In this document: positions 54,848-63,398 of the stretch, one piece after another | How positions within the stretch are numbered: position 1 is the stretch's first letter | How the letters are laid out: the number at the start of each line of letters is the position of its first letter | Assembly: GCA_963666415.2 (NCBI GenBank) | Contig: CAXXPD010000003.1 | Span: 248,001-312,000 of the forward strand | Direction of reading: 5' to 3' | Length of the DNA: 64,000 nt | Source: Bin87 sp963666415 | GTDB taxonomy: Bacteria > Chloroflexota > Dehalococcoidia > Lucifugimonadales > UBA3495 | Made by a program: the position numbers and the translations under genes | Notes under the pieces: generated by a model | The model's database searches: none | Seen by the model: the letters and a program-made list of their open reading frames with translations, nothing else | What the model was told of the DNA's origin: nothing

Positions 54848-56038
54848 ATGCAGTGGGCATCTGCGCTTTCACAACAAACCACCCTGCGGCAGGCACTCGA
54901 CGAATGCGCTGCCTCGATACGTGCGTCAATGGGGGACACCGCCGCCGATCTCGCGGTCGTGTTCGCGTCGTCCGAGTACGCTTCAGATTATGCCGACCTG
55001 CCGGCGATGGTCGCCGAAATGCTGGGCCCGCAGGCTCTGCTGCTTGGTTGCACCGGCGGTGGCATCATCGGCGGAGGCACGGAGATTGAGCAGGAGCCGG
55101 CGGTGTCGATAACGGTGGCCAGCCTGCCCGGCGTAAACATTAAACCGATCCGTCTGGACGGCGACGCGCTGCCTGACATGGATGCCCCGCCCGACCGTTG
55201 GCACGAGGCGTTGGGGGTGGACCCCTCGGACGAGCCTCAGTTTGTGTTGTTGGCCGACCCCATGTCGTTCCCGGCGCAAAACCTGCTGCTGGGTATGGAC
55301 TACGCTTTCCCCAGCGCCGCCAAAATCGGCGGTCTGGCCAGCGCCGGACAGGGCGCGCGGCAAAATGGGCTGTTCCTGGGTCGGGATTATCACGACTCGG
55401 GAGCCGTCGGGGTGGCTTTGTCCGGGAATATCATCGTTGAGACTGTGGTTGCCCAGGGCTGCCGACCCATCGGCGCCCCGATGCGCATCACCAAGAGCGA
55501 CCGCAACTTCCTGGTTGAGCTGGATGGCCAGCAGCCGTTCAACGTGTTGCGCAGCATCTTCCAGGATGCCGGTCAGCGCGACCGCGAGCTGATGCAAAAC
55601 TCCCTGTTCCTCGGCGTGGTGATGGATGCCCTCATCGACGAACCGCGGCAGGGCGATTTCCTGATCCGCAACGTGATGGGAATGGACCAGCGCAGCGGCG
55701 TAATGGCCATCGGCGAGATGCTGAAAGAAGGTCAGTTGGTGCAGTTCCACCTGCGTGATGCCGAAACGTCTGCCGATGACCTGACCGCAGTGCTGGAACG
55801 TTACGCCATCGACAACCGTGAAAACCCAGCCCACGGCGCGCTCCTCTTTTCTTGTCTGGGTCGTGGCAAATATTTGTATGGCAAGTCCAACCATGATACC
55901 GAGGTGTTCCAGGAGAAGGTTGGCGCGGCGGTTCCCCTGGGCGGTTTCTTCTGCAACGGGGAGATTGGGCCCGTCAGTGGCACCACGTTCCTGCACGGCT
56001 ACACCAGTAGCTTTGGTATCTTCCGCCCACGCGCATAA
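54848..56038 (+). CDS. FIST-domain sensory protein (FIST N and C)
   Basis: 396 residues. N-terminal FIST domain: LAVVFASSEYASDYADLPAM, LLLGCTGGGIIGGGTEIEQE. C-terminal FIST_C: DAETSADDLTAVLERYAIDN, GALLFSCLGRGKYLYG and VPLGGFFCNGEIGPVSGTTF then LHGYTSSFGIF. FIST domains are proposed small-ligand (amino acid) sensors of signal-transduction systems; here it stands alone without kinase or cyclase. ATG 54848 with GAGGTG upstream is used rather than an earlier in-frame ATG that would start before the promoter. The following gene encodes a ligand-binding fold. Confidence 0.9.
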   Translation: MQWASALSQQTTLRQALDECAASIRASMGDTAADLAVVFASSEYASDYADLPAMVAEMLGPQALLLGCTGGGIIGGGTEIEQEPAVSITVASLPGVNIKPIRLDGDALPDMDAPPDRWHEALGVDPSDEPQFVLLADPMSFPAQNLLLGMDYAFPSAAKIGGLASAGQGARQNGLFLGRDYHDSGAVGVALSGNIIVETVVAQGCRPIGAPMRITKSDRNFLVELDGQQPFNVLRSIFQDAGQRDRELMQNSLFLGVVMDALIDEPRQGDFLIRNVMGMDQRSGVMAIGEMLKEGQLVQFHLRDAETSADDLTAVLERYAIDNRENPAHGALLFSCLGRGKYLYGKSNHDTEVFQEKVGAAVPLGGFFCNGEIGPVSGTTFLHGYTSSFGIFRPRA

Positions 56039-56147
56039 CTTCTCCAGACCAACCACCGATTTTTCGCCGGGAGGACGCTCGGGCGCCGGAAGGATGCTCG
56101 GGCGAAGCAGCGAGCTTCCGTCCCTTTGATGGGCATGGGCCAAGGCT

Positions 56148-57320
56148 ATGGTGAATCCGCACCGCATGACGACTGCACCAACCATTAACGCTGGGATACC
56201 GGTCTCTCTTACCGGTCAGTTTGCGACCCAGGGACGGCAGGCGTTGGCCGGACTGCAGGCTTGGGTGGGCCGCGTGAACGCTGCCGGCGGACTGTCAGTG
56301 GGAGAGCGGCAACATCCAGTTTCCCTCACCCACCTGGATGACGGAAGTATGGCCGACGGAGCCCGCCGAGCCACCGAGCAGCTGATCAACGTTGACGGTG
56401 TCGACCTGCTTTTTGGACCGTATTCAGCCGGGCTGACCACCGCCGCCGCTGAGGTCGCCGAATCTCAGGGTCGGCTGCTGTGGAATCACGGCGGCGCCGG
56501 TGACGCCGTATATGCCCGCGGGTATCGCAACGTCATTGCCGTCCTTACCCCCGCCGATCGCTACCTGAGCGACGCGCCAGCGTTGGTACGCCAGGCCGAC
56601 CCAAATGGGAGCACGATGGTTATCGTCCGGATTGATACCGGCGCTTTCGCCAGGATGGTTGCTCGCGGGGTGGAAACGGCCGCTCGTGATCTGGGATTCA
56701 CCATGGCCCTGGAATTACGGTACCGTCCTACGCAATTCCAGTTTGCCGAAATCGCTCGGGCGATTGCCGAAAAAGAACCGGATCTGGTCGTCGGGGTGGG
56801 CCGCATCCGCCACGACATCGCGCTGGCGCGGGCGTTGGCGAACCTGCCGTCCGGGTCGCGCGTGGGGCTGGCGGCGGTGGTGGCGACTCCAATCGCCCAG
56901 TTCGCCGACGCATTGGGCCCCGACGCCGACAGGTTCATTGGCCCCAGCCAGTGGGAGCCGCAGTCGAGCATTGCCGCGCCGGATTTTGGGCCCGGTGCAA
57001 TGGAAGCGTTGGCAATACTGCAAGGCGCCGCCGCTGGCGCCGGCCTGCCCGTAGACTACCCGATGGCTCAGGCCTTTGCCGCCGGCCTGGTCGCCGAACG
57101 ATGCGTCATTGAAGCCGGCACACTGGACGATAACGCCGTTCGAGATTCGGCTGACCTCCTGGACTTCACCACATTTTACGGGCGCTTTCGCCTCGACGAA
57201 ACAGGCCGCCAGGTGGGCCGTTCCGTCGCCCTCGTGCAGAGGCAACACGGGGAAAAAGTGGTTGTCTGGCCTCCCGAATCAGCCGACGGCAAGTTGCAGT
57301 ATCCCTACTCCCCAACATAA
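56148..57320 (+). CDS. Periplasmic-binding-fold ligand-binding protein (Peripla_BP_6-like), no export signal
   Basis: 390 residues of the leucine/amide-binding (LivJ/AmiC) fold. INAGIPVSLTGQFATQGRQA opens the domain directly; LTHLDDGSMADGARRATEQL, DLLFGPYSAGLTTAAAEVAE and GPSQWEPQSS follow, and FTTFYGRFRLDETGRQVG ends it. The mature-domain start comes only about 14 residues after the Met, leaving no room for a signal peptide or lipobox. It is therefore either a cytoplasmic sensor (as AmiC is) or its true N-terminus is lost. It is 109 bases downstream of the FIST gene; no permease or ATPase genes adjoin. Confidence 0.82.
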   Translation: MVNPHRMTTAPTINAGIPVSLTGQFATQGRQALAGLQAWVGRVNAAGGLSVGERQHPVSLTHLDDGSMADGARRATEQLINVDGVDLLFGPYSAGLTTAAAEVAESQGRLLWNHGGAGDAVYARGYRNVIAVLTPADRYLSDAPALVRQADPNGSTMVIVRIDTGAFARMVARGVETAARDLGFTMALELRYRPTQFQFAEIARAIAEKEPDLVVGVGRIRHDIALARALANLPSGSRVGLAAVVATPIAQFADALGPDADRFIGPSQWEPQSSIAAPDFGPGAMEALAILQGAAAGAGLPVDYPMAQAFAAGLVAERCVIEAGTLDDNAVRDSADLLDFTTFYGRFRLDETGRQVGRSVALVQRQHGEKVVVWPPESADGKLQYPYSPT

Positions 57321-57321
57321 A

Positions 57322-57355
57322 ATCCCCCTCTCCCGTTAAAGGAGAGGGGGATTCC
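57322..57355. repeat. Dispersed palindrome between convergent genes
   Basis: CCCCCTCTCCCGTTAAAGGA followed by GAGGGGG: a near-perfect hairpin directly after the binding-protein stop, usable as a terminator for both convergent genes. Confidence 0.75.
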
Positions 57356-57375
57356 CCTCGACTGGAAATGTTCCC

Positions 57376-58149
57376 TTAGCTCTCGAGTTTCACTGTATTC
57401 CGGAGCACACCAATCCCGCTGATGTCGATCTCGCAGATGGAGCCATCGGCCATGTCCTGGGTCGTGCCGGGTGTGCCGGTAAAGATGCAGTCGCCGGCCT
57501 CCAGGGTCACGTACTTGGTGATGAACTCGATCATCGTCGGCACGTCAAAAATGAGATGCGCGGTGGTCTCGTTCTGCTCCTCGTTGCCGTTGACCCGCGT
57601 CCGCAGGTGCTGGGCGTGGGGGTCGGCCTCGGTCTCGATCCAGGGGCCCATCGGGGAGAAAGTGTCGGCGGACTTGGCGCGCCACCAGTCGGAGTTGTTC
57701 TCCCGGCGGTCCTTCTGCTGCCAGTCCCGGGCGCTAACGTCGTTGCCGCAGGTGTAGCCAAGCACGTGATTCAGCGCGTCGGCCTTGGTCACGTTCTTGC
57801 AATTGTCCTTGATGACGACGACCATCTCGCCCTCGGCGTCGAACCGCTGCACTTCCTTGGGCCGCACGATGGCGTCCTCGGGGCCGATTACGCTGGTGGG
57901 GGTCTTATGGAAAATCATCGGGTATTCGGGCGCGGGCCGGTCACCGACGTGACTGGTGTAGTTCAGGCCCATGGCCAGGATTTTGCCGGGCTGAATTGGG
58001 GCCAGCAGCTTGACGTCGGACAGGCTGTGCACGTGGTCGGTTAGCTTGACCGGGGAATCAAACACGCTGCCCTCGATGGCGGTAACCTGGTCGCCGTCAA
58101 CGACGCCGTAGTGCTCGGTGCCGTGGGCTAGGTAGCGGGCAATTTTCAT
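57376..58149 (-). CDS. Fumarylacetoacetate hydrolase family protein
   Basis: 257 residues. An N-terminal beta domain (KIARYLAHGTEHYGVVDGDQ) precedes the FAH fold: ILAMGLNYTSHVGDRPAP (catalytic His region), RFDAEGEMVVVIKDN (DxExE metal-binding cluster), GYTCGNDVSARDWQQKD (second metal-site Asp) and IFTGTPGTTQDM. Members hydrolyse or decarboxylate acylpyruvates and similar diketo acids late in aromatic breakdown. GGAGG precedes ATG 58149. It fits a set with HpaB, CMD and alpha/beta hydrolase genes scattered in the window. Confidence 0.9.
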   Translation of the reverse strand: MKIARYLAHGTEHYGVVDGDQVTAIEGSVFDSPVKLTDHVHSLSDVKLLAPIQPGKILAMGLNYTSHVGDRPAPEYPMIFHKTPTSVIGPEDAIVRPKEVQRFDAEGEMVVVIKDNCKNVTKADALNHVLGYTCGNDVSARDWQQKDRRENNSDWWRAKSADTFSPMGPWIETEADPHAQHLRTRVNGNEEQNETTAHLIFDVPTMIEFITKYVTLEAGDCIFTGTPGTTQDMADGSICEIDISGIGVLRNTVKLES

Positions 58150-58251
58150 AACTCAGTCGCCTCCTGTGTGGCAGTATCGCGATGTACGGATGTGGTTGAT
58201 GTACGGTTGCTGGATATTGTAACTGCGGTAACCGCAGTTGACTACTGTCGC

Positions 58252-58355
58252 GTCTTCCCTCTCCCTTTATGGGAGAGGGCTAGGGTGAGGGTGAAATCCG
58301 TTGGGTCTGACATTCTCCCCTCACCCCAACGCCTCTCCCACAAGGGGAGAGGGGC
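58252..58355. repeat. Two dispersed palindromes upstream of the FAH gene
   Basis: Copies at about 58256-58293 (TCCCTCTCCC...GGGAGAGGGCTAGGG) and 58316-58353 (CCCCTCACCCC...AAGGGGAGAGGGG), in opposite orientation. The second lies between this gene and the end of the dehydrogenase gene. Confidence 0.82.
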
Positions 58356-58358
58356 CGA

Positions 58359-59393
58359 TCAGTGCTGCATGACAATCTTGCCGAAGAAATCGCGGTCTTG
58401 CATCAGCTGGTGCGCTTCGCCGAGGGCTTCCAGTGGGAATGTCCGCCCCACGACGCCGCGAAGGGCGCCCCGGTTCACCATCTTCATGGCATCAGCCATG
58501 GTCCGGCGACTGCGTCCCCCACTGCCCATCAGATGCAACGGACGACCGTGCAGGATGGACAAATCCATCGGAGTCTGGCTCCCCGACGTTACACCCGTGA
58601 TCACCAGCCGGCCCTCGTGTTTCAGGGACAGCATATTCTCGTGCCAGACATCTGCGCCCACGCAATCGAATACCACGTCCACGCCCTGGCCGTCGGTCAT
58701 CTCGCGTACCGTGTTGCTGATACTGTCAACCTCCCGGTAGTTGATGACCTCGTCGGCGCCCAGGTCCCTGGCTTCGTCCAGCTTCCAGTCGCTGCCGGCG
58801 GTGGCGATCACCCGGCAGCCCATCATCTTGGCAATCTGGATGCCCATGCTGCCCACGCCCGAGCCGGCGGCCTGCACCAGCACGTCGTCCCAAGGCTGCA
58901 ACTTGGCCTGGGTGATCAGGCAGTGCCAGGCGGTGTGAATTGCAATGGGCAGGGCGGCGCCTTCAGCGAAGGACATATCGTCGGGGATAGGGTAGGCGTT
59001 GATGGCCGGCGCGGTAACGTACTCGGCGTGGCCGCCGTCCAGGTCAACGCCGATGCGCTTCTGGCGGGAGCACCACTGGTCGTTGCCGGCGGCGCAATGT
59101 TCGCAAAGGTTATGGCCCTCGCACTTCACCCGATTGTCCAGCAATACGCGGTCGCCCACCTGCAGGTTGGTGCCAGAATCGGGGCTGATCTGCATCACCT
59201 CGCCGGCCATGTCGCAGCCCAGAATGTGCGGGAAGCGGTTGCAGTTGTTGGCCCGCAGGTTCAGGTCCAGATGGTTGAGCGCGCTGGCGCCCACCCGCAG
59301 CAATACCTCGCCCGGTCCGATCTCCGGGTCGGGGCGATCTCCATAAGTAAACACATCAGTCCCGCCGGTGGCGTTGATATAAACAGCCTTCAT
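58359..59393 (-). CDS. Zinc-type MDR alcohol dehydrogenase
   Basis: 344 residues. GroES domain: MKAVYINATGGTDVFTYGDR, PHILGCDMAGEVMQISPDSG. Structural-zinc cysteines occur in CEGHNLCEHCAAGNDQWC. NAD(P) domain: VLVQAAGSGVGSMGIQIAKM (GxGxxG) and ATAGSDWKLDEARDLGADEV. It oxidises alcohols or reduces enones with NAD(P). GGAGGG lies upstream of ATG 59393. It lies upstream of the FAH gene on the same strand but is separated by two palindromes. Confidence 0.92.
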   Translation of the reverse strand: MKAVYINATGGTDVFTYGDRPDPEIGPGEVLLRVGASALNHLDLNLRANNCNRFPHILGCDMAGEVMQISPDSGTNLQVGDRVLLDNRVKCEGHNLCEHCAAGNDQWCSRQKRIGVDLDGGHAEYVTAPAINAYPIPDDMSFAEGAALPIAIHTAWHCLITQAKLQPWDDVLVQAAGSGVGSMGIQIAKMMGCRVIATAGSDWKLDEARDLGADEVINYREVDSISNTVREMTDGQGVDVVFDCVGADVWHENMLSLKHEGRLVITGVTSGSQTPMDLSILHGRPLHLMGSGGRSRRTMADAMKMVNRGALRGVVGRTFPLEALGEAHQLMQDRDFFGKIVMQH

Positions 59394-59673
59394 AACATTC
59401 CCTCCATCTCGCTAATGACAATCTCGCTGATGACAATGACGTTGTCAGCAGTGTAATAGCAAGCCAACCAGCCGGCAAACCGCTTCCGTTGGAGGTGACA
59501 CGGTGGGGTTGAGGCCAGGGCTTATCGTTTGTCAGCACCCCCGTGTATGAAGCGCTGACCAGGTCTCAGAACTACCCGAACTACCGGGAAACCGCTGGCA
59601 GCCCACGGACTGGATACCAGCTCGAGGCCGGGAAGACGGAAGGGAACGATCGAAAGGCCCTGGGGGCGAGGGC

Positions 59674-60903
59674 CAGGGCAATCGCGTTATAGATTGGTAG
59701 ACTTGGCCAGGCATGCGAGTCCAGTGATATGAAGGGGAGAGGGGAGGAGTGATGAGAGAGGGGAAGGGCGCGTCCATTATGGATTATTTCGGGACGTTGG
59801 AGGACCCCAGGATCGACCGGTGCAAGCGGCACCAGCTGCTGGACATCATTGCCATTGCCATCTGCGCCGTCATCTGCGGCGCCGACTCCTGGGTCTACAT
59901 CGAATTGTTCGGCAAGAGCAAGCTGGAATGGTTCCAGACCTTCCTGGAACTGCCCCACGGCATCCCGTCCCACGACACCTTCGGCGACGTCTTCTCCCGG
60001 CTGGACCCGGAGCAGTTCCAGCAGTGCTTCATGGCCTGGACCCAGGCGGTGTCCGACCTGATCCCCGGGGAAGTGGTGGCCATCGACGGCAAGACGGTAC
60101 GGCGTTCCCACGACCGCAATGTGGGCCAGCGGGCCATCCACCTGGTCAGCGCCTGGGCCTCGGCCAACACGCTGACCCTGGGGCAGGTGAAGACCGCGGA
60201 GAAGTCCAACGAAATCACCGCGATCCCCCAGTTGCTGCCAATGCTGGAACTGAAGGGGTGCATCGTCACCATCGACGCCATGGGCTGCCAGCAGGAGATC
60301 GCCCAGGGGATTCTGGACCGGGGAGCCGGCTACGTGCTGGCGCTGAAGGAGAACCAAGGTCAACTGTATGAAGACGTGCGGGACCGGTTCGAGGGAGCGG
60401 AGGAGTTCGGCTTCGGGGGAGTGCCCCATGACTACGCCACCACCCTGAACAAAGACCACGGAAGGATAGAACGTCGGGAGTGCTGGACAATCAGCGACCC
60501 ATCTTGCCTGGAGTACCTGAGCACCGGGCAGGACTGGCCCGGCCTGCGCTCGGTGGTCAAGGTGGTGGGCCGCTGGGAGACGCCGGCAGGGACCACGGTG
60601 CAGCCCCGGTACTACATCAGCAGCCTGGATGCCCCGGCGGAGCGACTGCTGAAGGTGGTGCGCACTCACTGGAGCATCGAGAACTCCTTGCACTGGAGCC
60701 TGGACGTGACTTTTGGGGAAGACCATTGCCGGATCCGCAAGGACCACGCTCCGCAGAACCTGGCCACGCTGCGGCAGGTTTCGCACAATCTGCTCAAGAA
60801 CGAAACGAGCCTGAAGGTGGGCATCCAGGGGAAACGCCTCCAGGCCGGCTGGAAGGAGGACTACCTGCTAAAAGTCCTACGCAGCTAAAACGCGATTGCC
60901 CTG
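59674..60903 (+). mobile_element. Complete ISAs1-family insertion sequence
   Basis: Ends CAGGGCAATCGCGTT (59674-59688) and AACGCGATTGCCCTG (60889-60903) are perfect 15-bp inverted repeats. GGGCGAGGGC is duplicated on both sides (59664-59673, 60904-60913), a 10-bp target duplication. Length 1,230 bp. It sits between the dehydrogenase and Ldh-type genes without breaking a gene I can recognise. Confidence 0.95.
59752..60888 (+). CDS. ISAs1-family transposase
   Basis: About 378 residues, intact. DYFGTLEDPRIDRCKRHQLL starts the family, AICAVICGADSWVYIELFGK follows, and VVAIDGKTVRRSHDRNVGQR holds the first Asp. GCIVTIDAMGCQQEIAQGIL holds the second Asp, and THWSIENSLHWSLDVTFGED holds the Glu (the YREK-like region). 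GGAGG precedes ATG 59752; GTG 59749 is directly before it. Perfect ends and an intact frame suggest a recent, possibly active copy. Confidence 0.95.
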   Translation: MREGKGASIMDYFGTLEDPRIDRCKRHQLLDIIAIAICAVICGADSWVYIELFGKSKLEWFQTFLELPHGIPSHDTFGDVFSRLDPEQFQQCFMAWTQAVSDLIPGEVVAIDGKTVRRSHDRNVGQRAIHLVSAWASANTLTLGQVKTAEKSNEITAIPQLLPMLELKGCIVTIDAMGCQQEIAQGILDRGAGYVLALKENQGQLYEDVRDRFEGAEEFGFGGVPHDYATTLNKDHGRIERRECWTISDPSCLEYLSTGQDWPGLRSVVKVVGRWETPAGTTVQPRYYISSLDAPAERLLKVVRTHWSIENSLHWSLDVTFGEDHCRIRKDHAPQNLATLRQVSHNLLKNETSLKVGIQGKRLQAGWKEDYLLKVLRS

Positions 60904-60940
60904 GGGCGAGGGCGAGTCCCGGCATCGTGCCTTATTTTCC

Positions 60941-60949
60941 TGCTACAAT
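60941..60949 (+). promoter_or_regulatory. Extended -10 promoter for the Ldh-type gene
   Basis: TGC-TACAAT at 60941-60949, just outside the ISAs1 right end; the leader is about 45 bases to ATG 61001. Confidence 0.45.
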
Positions 60950-61000
60950 CGGTGCCATTCCCAAAGTACAGCCTTCCCCCGCGCTACGGAGGTTATTCCC

Positions 61001-62053
61001 ATGCCTGTTTTTCAACCCGAATACCTGCACAAAGTCGCGGCCCACATCTACCGGGCCAAAGGCACCCCCGCCGATGAGGCGGATATCGTGGCGACCCATC
61101 AGGTTAAGGCTAATCTGACGGGGCATGATTCCCACGGCGTCATCCACATCCCTGAGTACTGCGAGCGCATCGACCGGGGCCACATCGTGCCGGGCGCGCC
61201 CTTCGACGTGCTCAGCGAGACTCCCACCACCGCTGTGGTAGATGGCAACTGGGGCTTCGGTTTCGTGGTAACCGAGAAGGCCACCCGCATGGCAATCGCC
61301 AAGGCCAAAGAGAACGGTGTAGCCGCCTTCACCATCCGCCATCAGAGCCACATTGGGCGGTTGGGCGACTATCCGACCATGTGCGCCCAGGAAGGCCTGA
61401 TCGCTTTGCTGACCGCCGACTCCGGAGCTGGGCCCAAGGCCGTGGCTCCCTTCGGCGGGCGTGCCCGACGCCTGGGCACCAACCCCATCTGCATCGGCGT
61501 GCCCAGCAACCTGCCTGGCCAGGTGCTGCTCGACATGGCGACGTCGGCGGTTGCGGCCGGCAAAATTTCCCTGGCGCGCAACCGTGGCGAAGCGGTGCCG
61601 CTCGGCTGGATTGTCGATAAGGACGGCGAGCCAACTACCGACCCCAATGACTACGCCGCCGGCGGGGCCATCCTGCCCGTGGGCGCTGACCAGGGGCACA
61701 AAGGGTTCGGATTGTCATTCATGGTAGAGATGTTCTCCGGCTTGCTCACCGGCCTGGGTTTCGGTATCGACCCGCAGGCCCGCCACAACGACGGCTGTTT
61801 TCTGGCCGTGTTCGACGTAAGCAAGTTCCGCCCGCTGGAAGATTTCAAGCAGGAAATGACCGAGTTCGCCGAGTTCGTAAAAACCTCACCACCGGCCACC
61901 GGATTCAGCGAAGTTTTCTACCCCGGGGAGATCGAGTATCGGACGGAACAACAACGCCGCAAGGATGGCATCTTCATCGAGGATGAAACCTGGCGCCAAA
62001 TCTCTGACCTGATGGCCGAAGTAGGTGTCGCCGAAGCCGTCGGCCAGCCGTAA
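61001..62053 (+). CDS. Ldh-family (malate/L-lactate/sulfolactate-type) dehydrogenase
   Basis: 350 residues of the Ldh_2 family. VATHQVKANLTGHDSHGVIH contains the conserved His/Asp site (DSHG); FTIRHQSHIGRLGDYPTMCA and RLGTNPICIGVP with DMATSAVAAGKISLA form the unusual NAD(P)-binding fold; DQGHKGFGLSFMVEMFSGLL is near the end. Members oxidise malate, ureidoglycolate, sulfolactate (ComC) or related 2-hydroxyacids. The ComD/ComE-like pair in the same window makes a sulfolactate/sulfopyruvate link worth testing, though it is 7 kb away and on the other strand. CGGAGG lies eight bases before ATG 61001. Confidence 0.88.
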   Translation: MPVFQPEYLHKVAAHIYRAKGTPADEADIVATHQVKANLTGHDSHGVIHIPEYCERIDRGHIVPGAPFDVLSETPTTAVVDGNWGFGFVVTEKATRMAIAKAKENGVAAFTIRHQSHIGRLGDYPTMCAQEGLIALLTADSGAGPKAVAPFGGRARRLGTNPICIGVPSNLPGQVLLDMATSAVAAGKISLARNRGEAVPLGWIVDKDGEPTTDPNDYAAGGAILPVGADQGHKGFGLSFMVEMFSGLLTGLGFGIDPQARHNDGCFLAVFDVSKFRPLEDFKQEMTEFAEFVKTSPPATGFSEVFYPGEIEYRTEQQRRKDGIFIEDETWRQISDLMAEVGVAEAVGQP

Positions 62054-62364
62054 TCCCTCGTTTCACCCGCTACCCCTTGATTTGAGCAGGCCCGGGTGTT
62101 GGTAGATTGCCTGTTGTTGAGGTTGCTCCCCTCACCCCAGCCCCTCTCCCGACGGGAGAGGGGCTTTCTCGTCGGCGACACCGGCGGAGCACTCTCGGCG
62201 CTGCGATTCTCCTTGCCGCGAATCTCCCTGCCGCGAATCTTCCCGAGGAAGTTTGGCGTTTGCCACGGCAGTTTCGACGGCCGCCATGCTCCAGTTCCCT
62301 CTTCTATTGGGAGAGGGTTCGAGCCTGCCCCAGACCTAATCTGGGGGGTGAGGGCAGACAACCC
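62054..62364. repeat. Intergenic stretch with two dispersed palindromes
   Basis: Copies at about 62129-62165 (CCCCTCACCCCAGCCCCTCT...GGGAGAGGGG) and 62291-62318 (TCCCTCTTCTATTGGGAGAG). A further tail GGGGGGTGAGGG follows at 62343. Between them, TGCCGCGAATCTCCC repeats in tandem (about 62214 and 62229). No gene. Confidence 0.7.
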
Positions 62365-63210
62365 ATGACCCTCTCCGACCTGGGCCTGCCCTCCGACGTA
62401 CTCCTTTGGCACGCCGCGCTGCTGACGGTGGTCTCCTTCCTGGTGGGGATTCTGGGCGGATTCGTGGGGCTGGCGCTGGGCACGATGCGGCTGCCCGCCA
62501 TGCTCCTGCTGGGGATGCCTGCGCCCGTGGCTGGCGGTACCAACATACTGGTCAGCAGTCTGGCCTCGCTGGCGGGCACCATTCGACACCTGCGGGCTGG
62601 TCGAGTGAACCTGCGTATCGTCCTGACCATGGGGGTGCCGGCTTTTATCGGGGCGTTCATCGGGGGCCTGCTCAGCAACCGCACGCCTGAAGACCTGCTG
62701 ATCGCCCTGGCCGGCGCGCTGGTATTCTGGCAAGGCGTCGAGTTCCTGATTATCGCCCGCAACCGGATGCGGACCGGCCGTACCGACGGCGCCCTGTTCG
62801 GCGACGGTCTGGAAGGTTCACCGGGCCTTTTCACCCCCAAACGCGTGGCATCGGAGGGCGTAATTGGATTCGCCGTAGGAATGCTGGGCGGAGCGGTCGG
62901 CCTGATCCTGGGCAGCATTCGGTTGCCGGCCCTGGTGAGAATCCTGCGCGTGGATCCTCGCATCGCTGCCGGAACAAATCTGTTCATCGGCTTCGTGATG
63001 GGAGCCGCTGGCTGGGTCGGACACGTCCTTTACGGCCAGGTAGACTGGGTACTGCTGGTGATGATGGGAGCCCCGGCAATGGTGGGTAGTTACCTGGGGG
63101 CCAACCTGACCGGCAAGGTCAACCTGAACCTGCTCCTCCTGACAATGGGTGTAACCCTGCTGGTGGTTGGCATCCTGCTGATAAGCCGAAGCGCAGCCGT
63201 CCTGCTGTGA
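62365..63210 (+). CDS. TauE/SafE-type sulfite/organosulfonate exporter
   Basis: 281 residues with about eight hydrophobic segments in two similar halves: LVGILGGFVGLALGTMRLPA in the first and AVGMLGGAVGLILGSIRLPA in the second, the duplicated signature of the TauE/SafE (DUF81) family. GGTNILVSSLASLAGTIRHL and AGTNLFIGFVMGAAGWVGHV are the paired second motifs. Exporters of this family remove sulfite, sulfoacetate or similar anions, which would match a sulfonate-degrading ComDE/Ldh set. ATG 62365 begins the first membrane domain; a longer upstream frame runs through repeats and is rejected. Confidence 0.88.
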   Translation: MTLSDLGLPSDVLLWHAALLTVVSFLVGILGGFVGLALGTMRLPAMLLLGMPAPVAGGTNILVSSLASLAGTIRHLRAGRVNLRIVLTMGVPAFIGAFIGGLLSNRTPEDLLIALAGALVFWQGVEFLIIARNRMRTGRTDGALFGDGLEGSPGLFTPKRVASEGVIGFAVGMLGGAVGLILGSIRLPALVRILRVDPRIAAGTNLFIGFVMGAAGWVGHVLYGQVDWVLLVMMGAPAMVGSYLGANLTGKVNLNLLLLTMGVTLLVVGILLISRSAAVLL

Positions 63211-63255
63211 TCCATTCAATCCCCTTCCCCCGCGGCAGGCCTTTGCGTAGCCTGT

Positions 63256-63398
63256 CATTGGGAAGAGCGAGGCGACGCGGCATTCCCCGCTTGAGGACGA
63301 CGACACTTGCCACGGTGTGCTCATCGGTTTCGGCCTGCGCCGGAACGACGGTTATGCAAAGGTATCCGCCGGGGTAGGGGAAGCGTGAGGGCAGACTT
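63256..63398. repeat. Half copy of the TCATTGCGAG repeat
   Basis: GTCATTGGGAAGAGCGAGGC then GACGCGGCATTCC at about 63257-63290 is a degenerate half. No gene in the 190 bases between the convergent exporter and cyclo-ligase genes. Confidence 0.5.

Noticed and set aside
57556..58044. A 162-residue plus-strand frame opposite the FAH gene
   Set aside because: Antisense shadow of a conserved gene, Val/Gly-rich, without ribosome site.
62107..62364. N-terminal extension of the TauE/SafE exporter frame back to 62107
   Set aside because: The extra 86 residues come from dispersed palindromes and have no membrane segments. ATG 62365 starts right before the first conserved helix.
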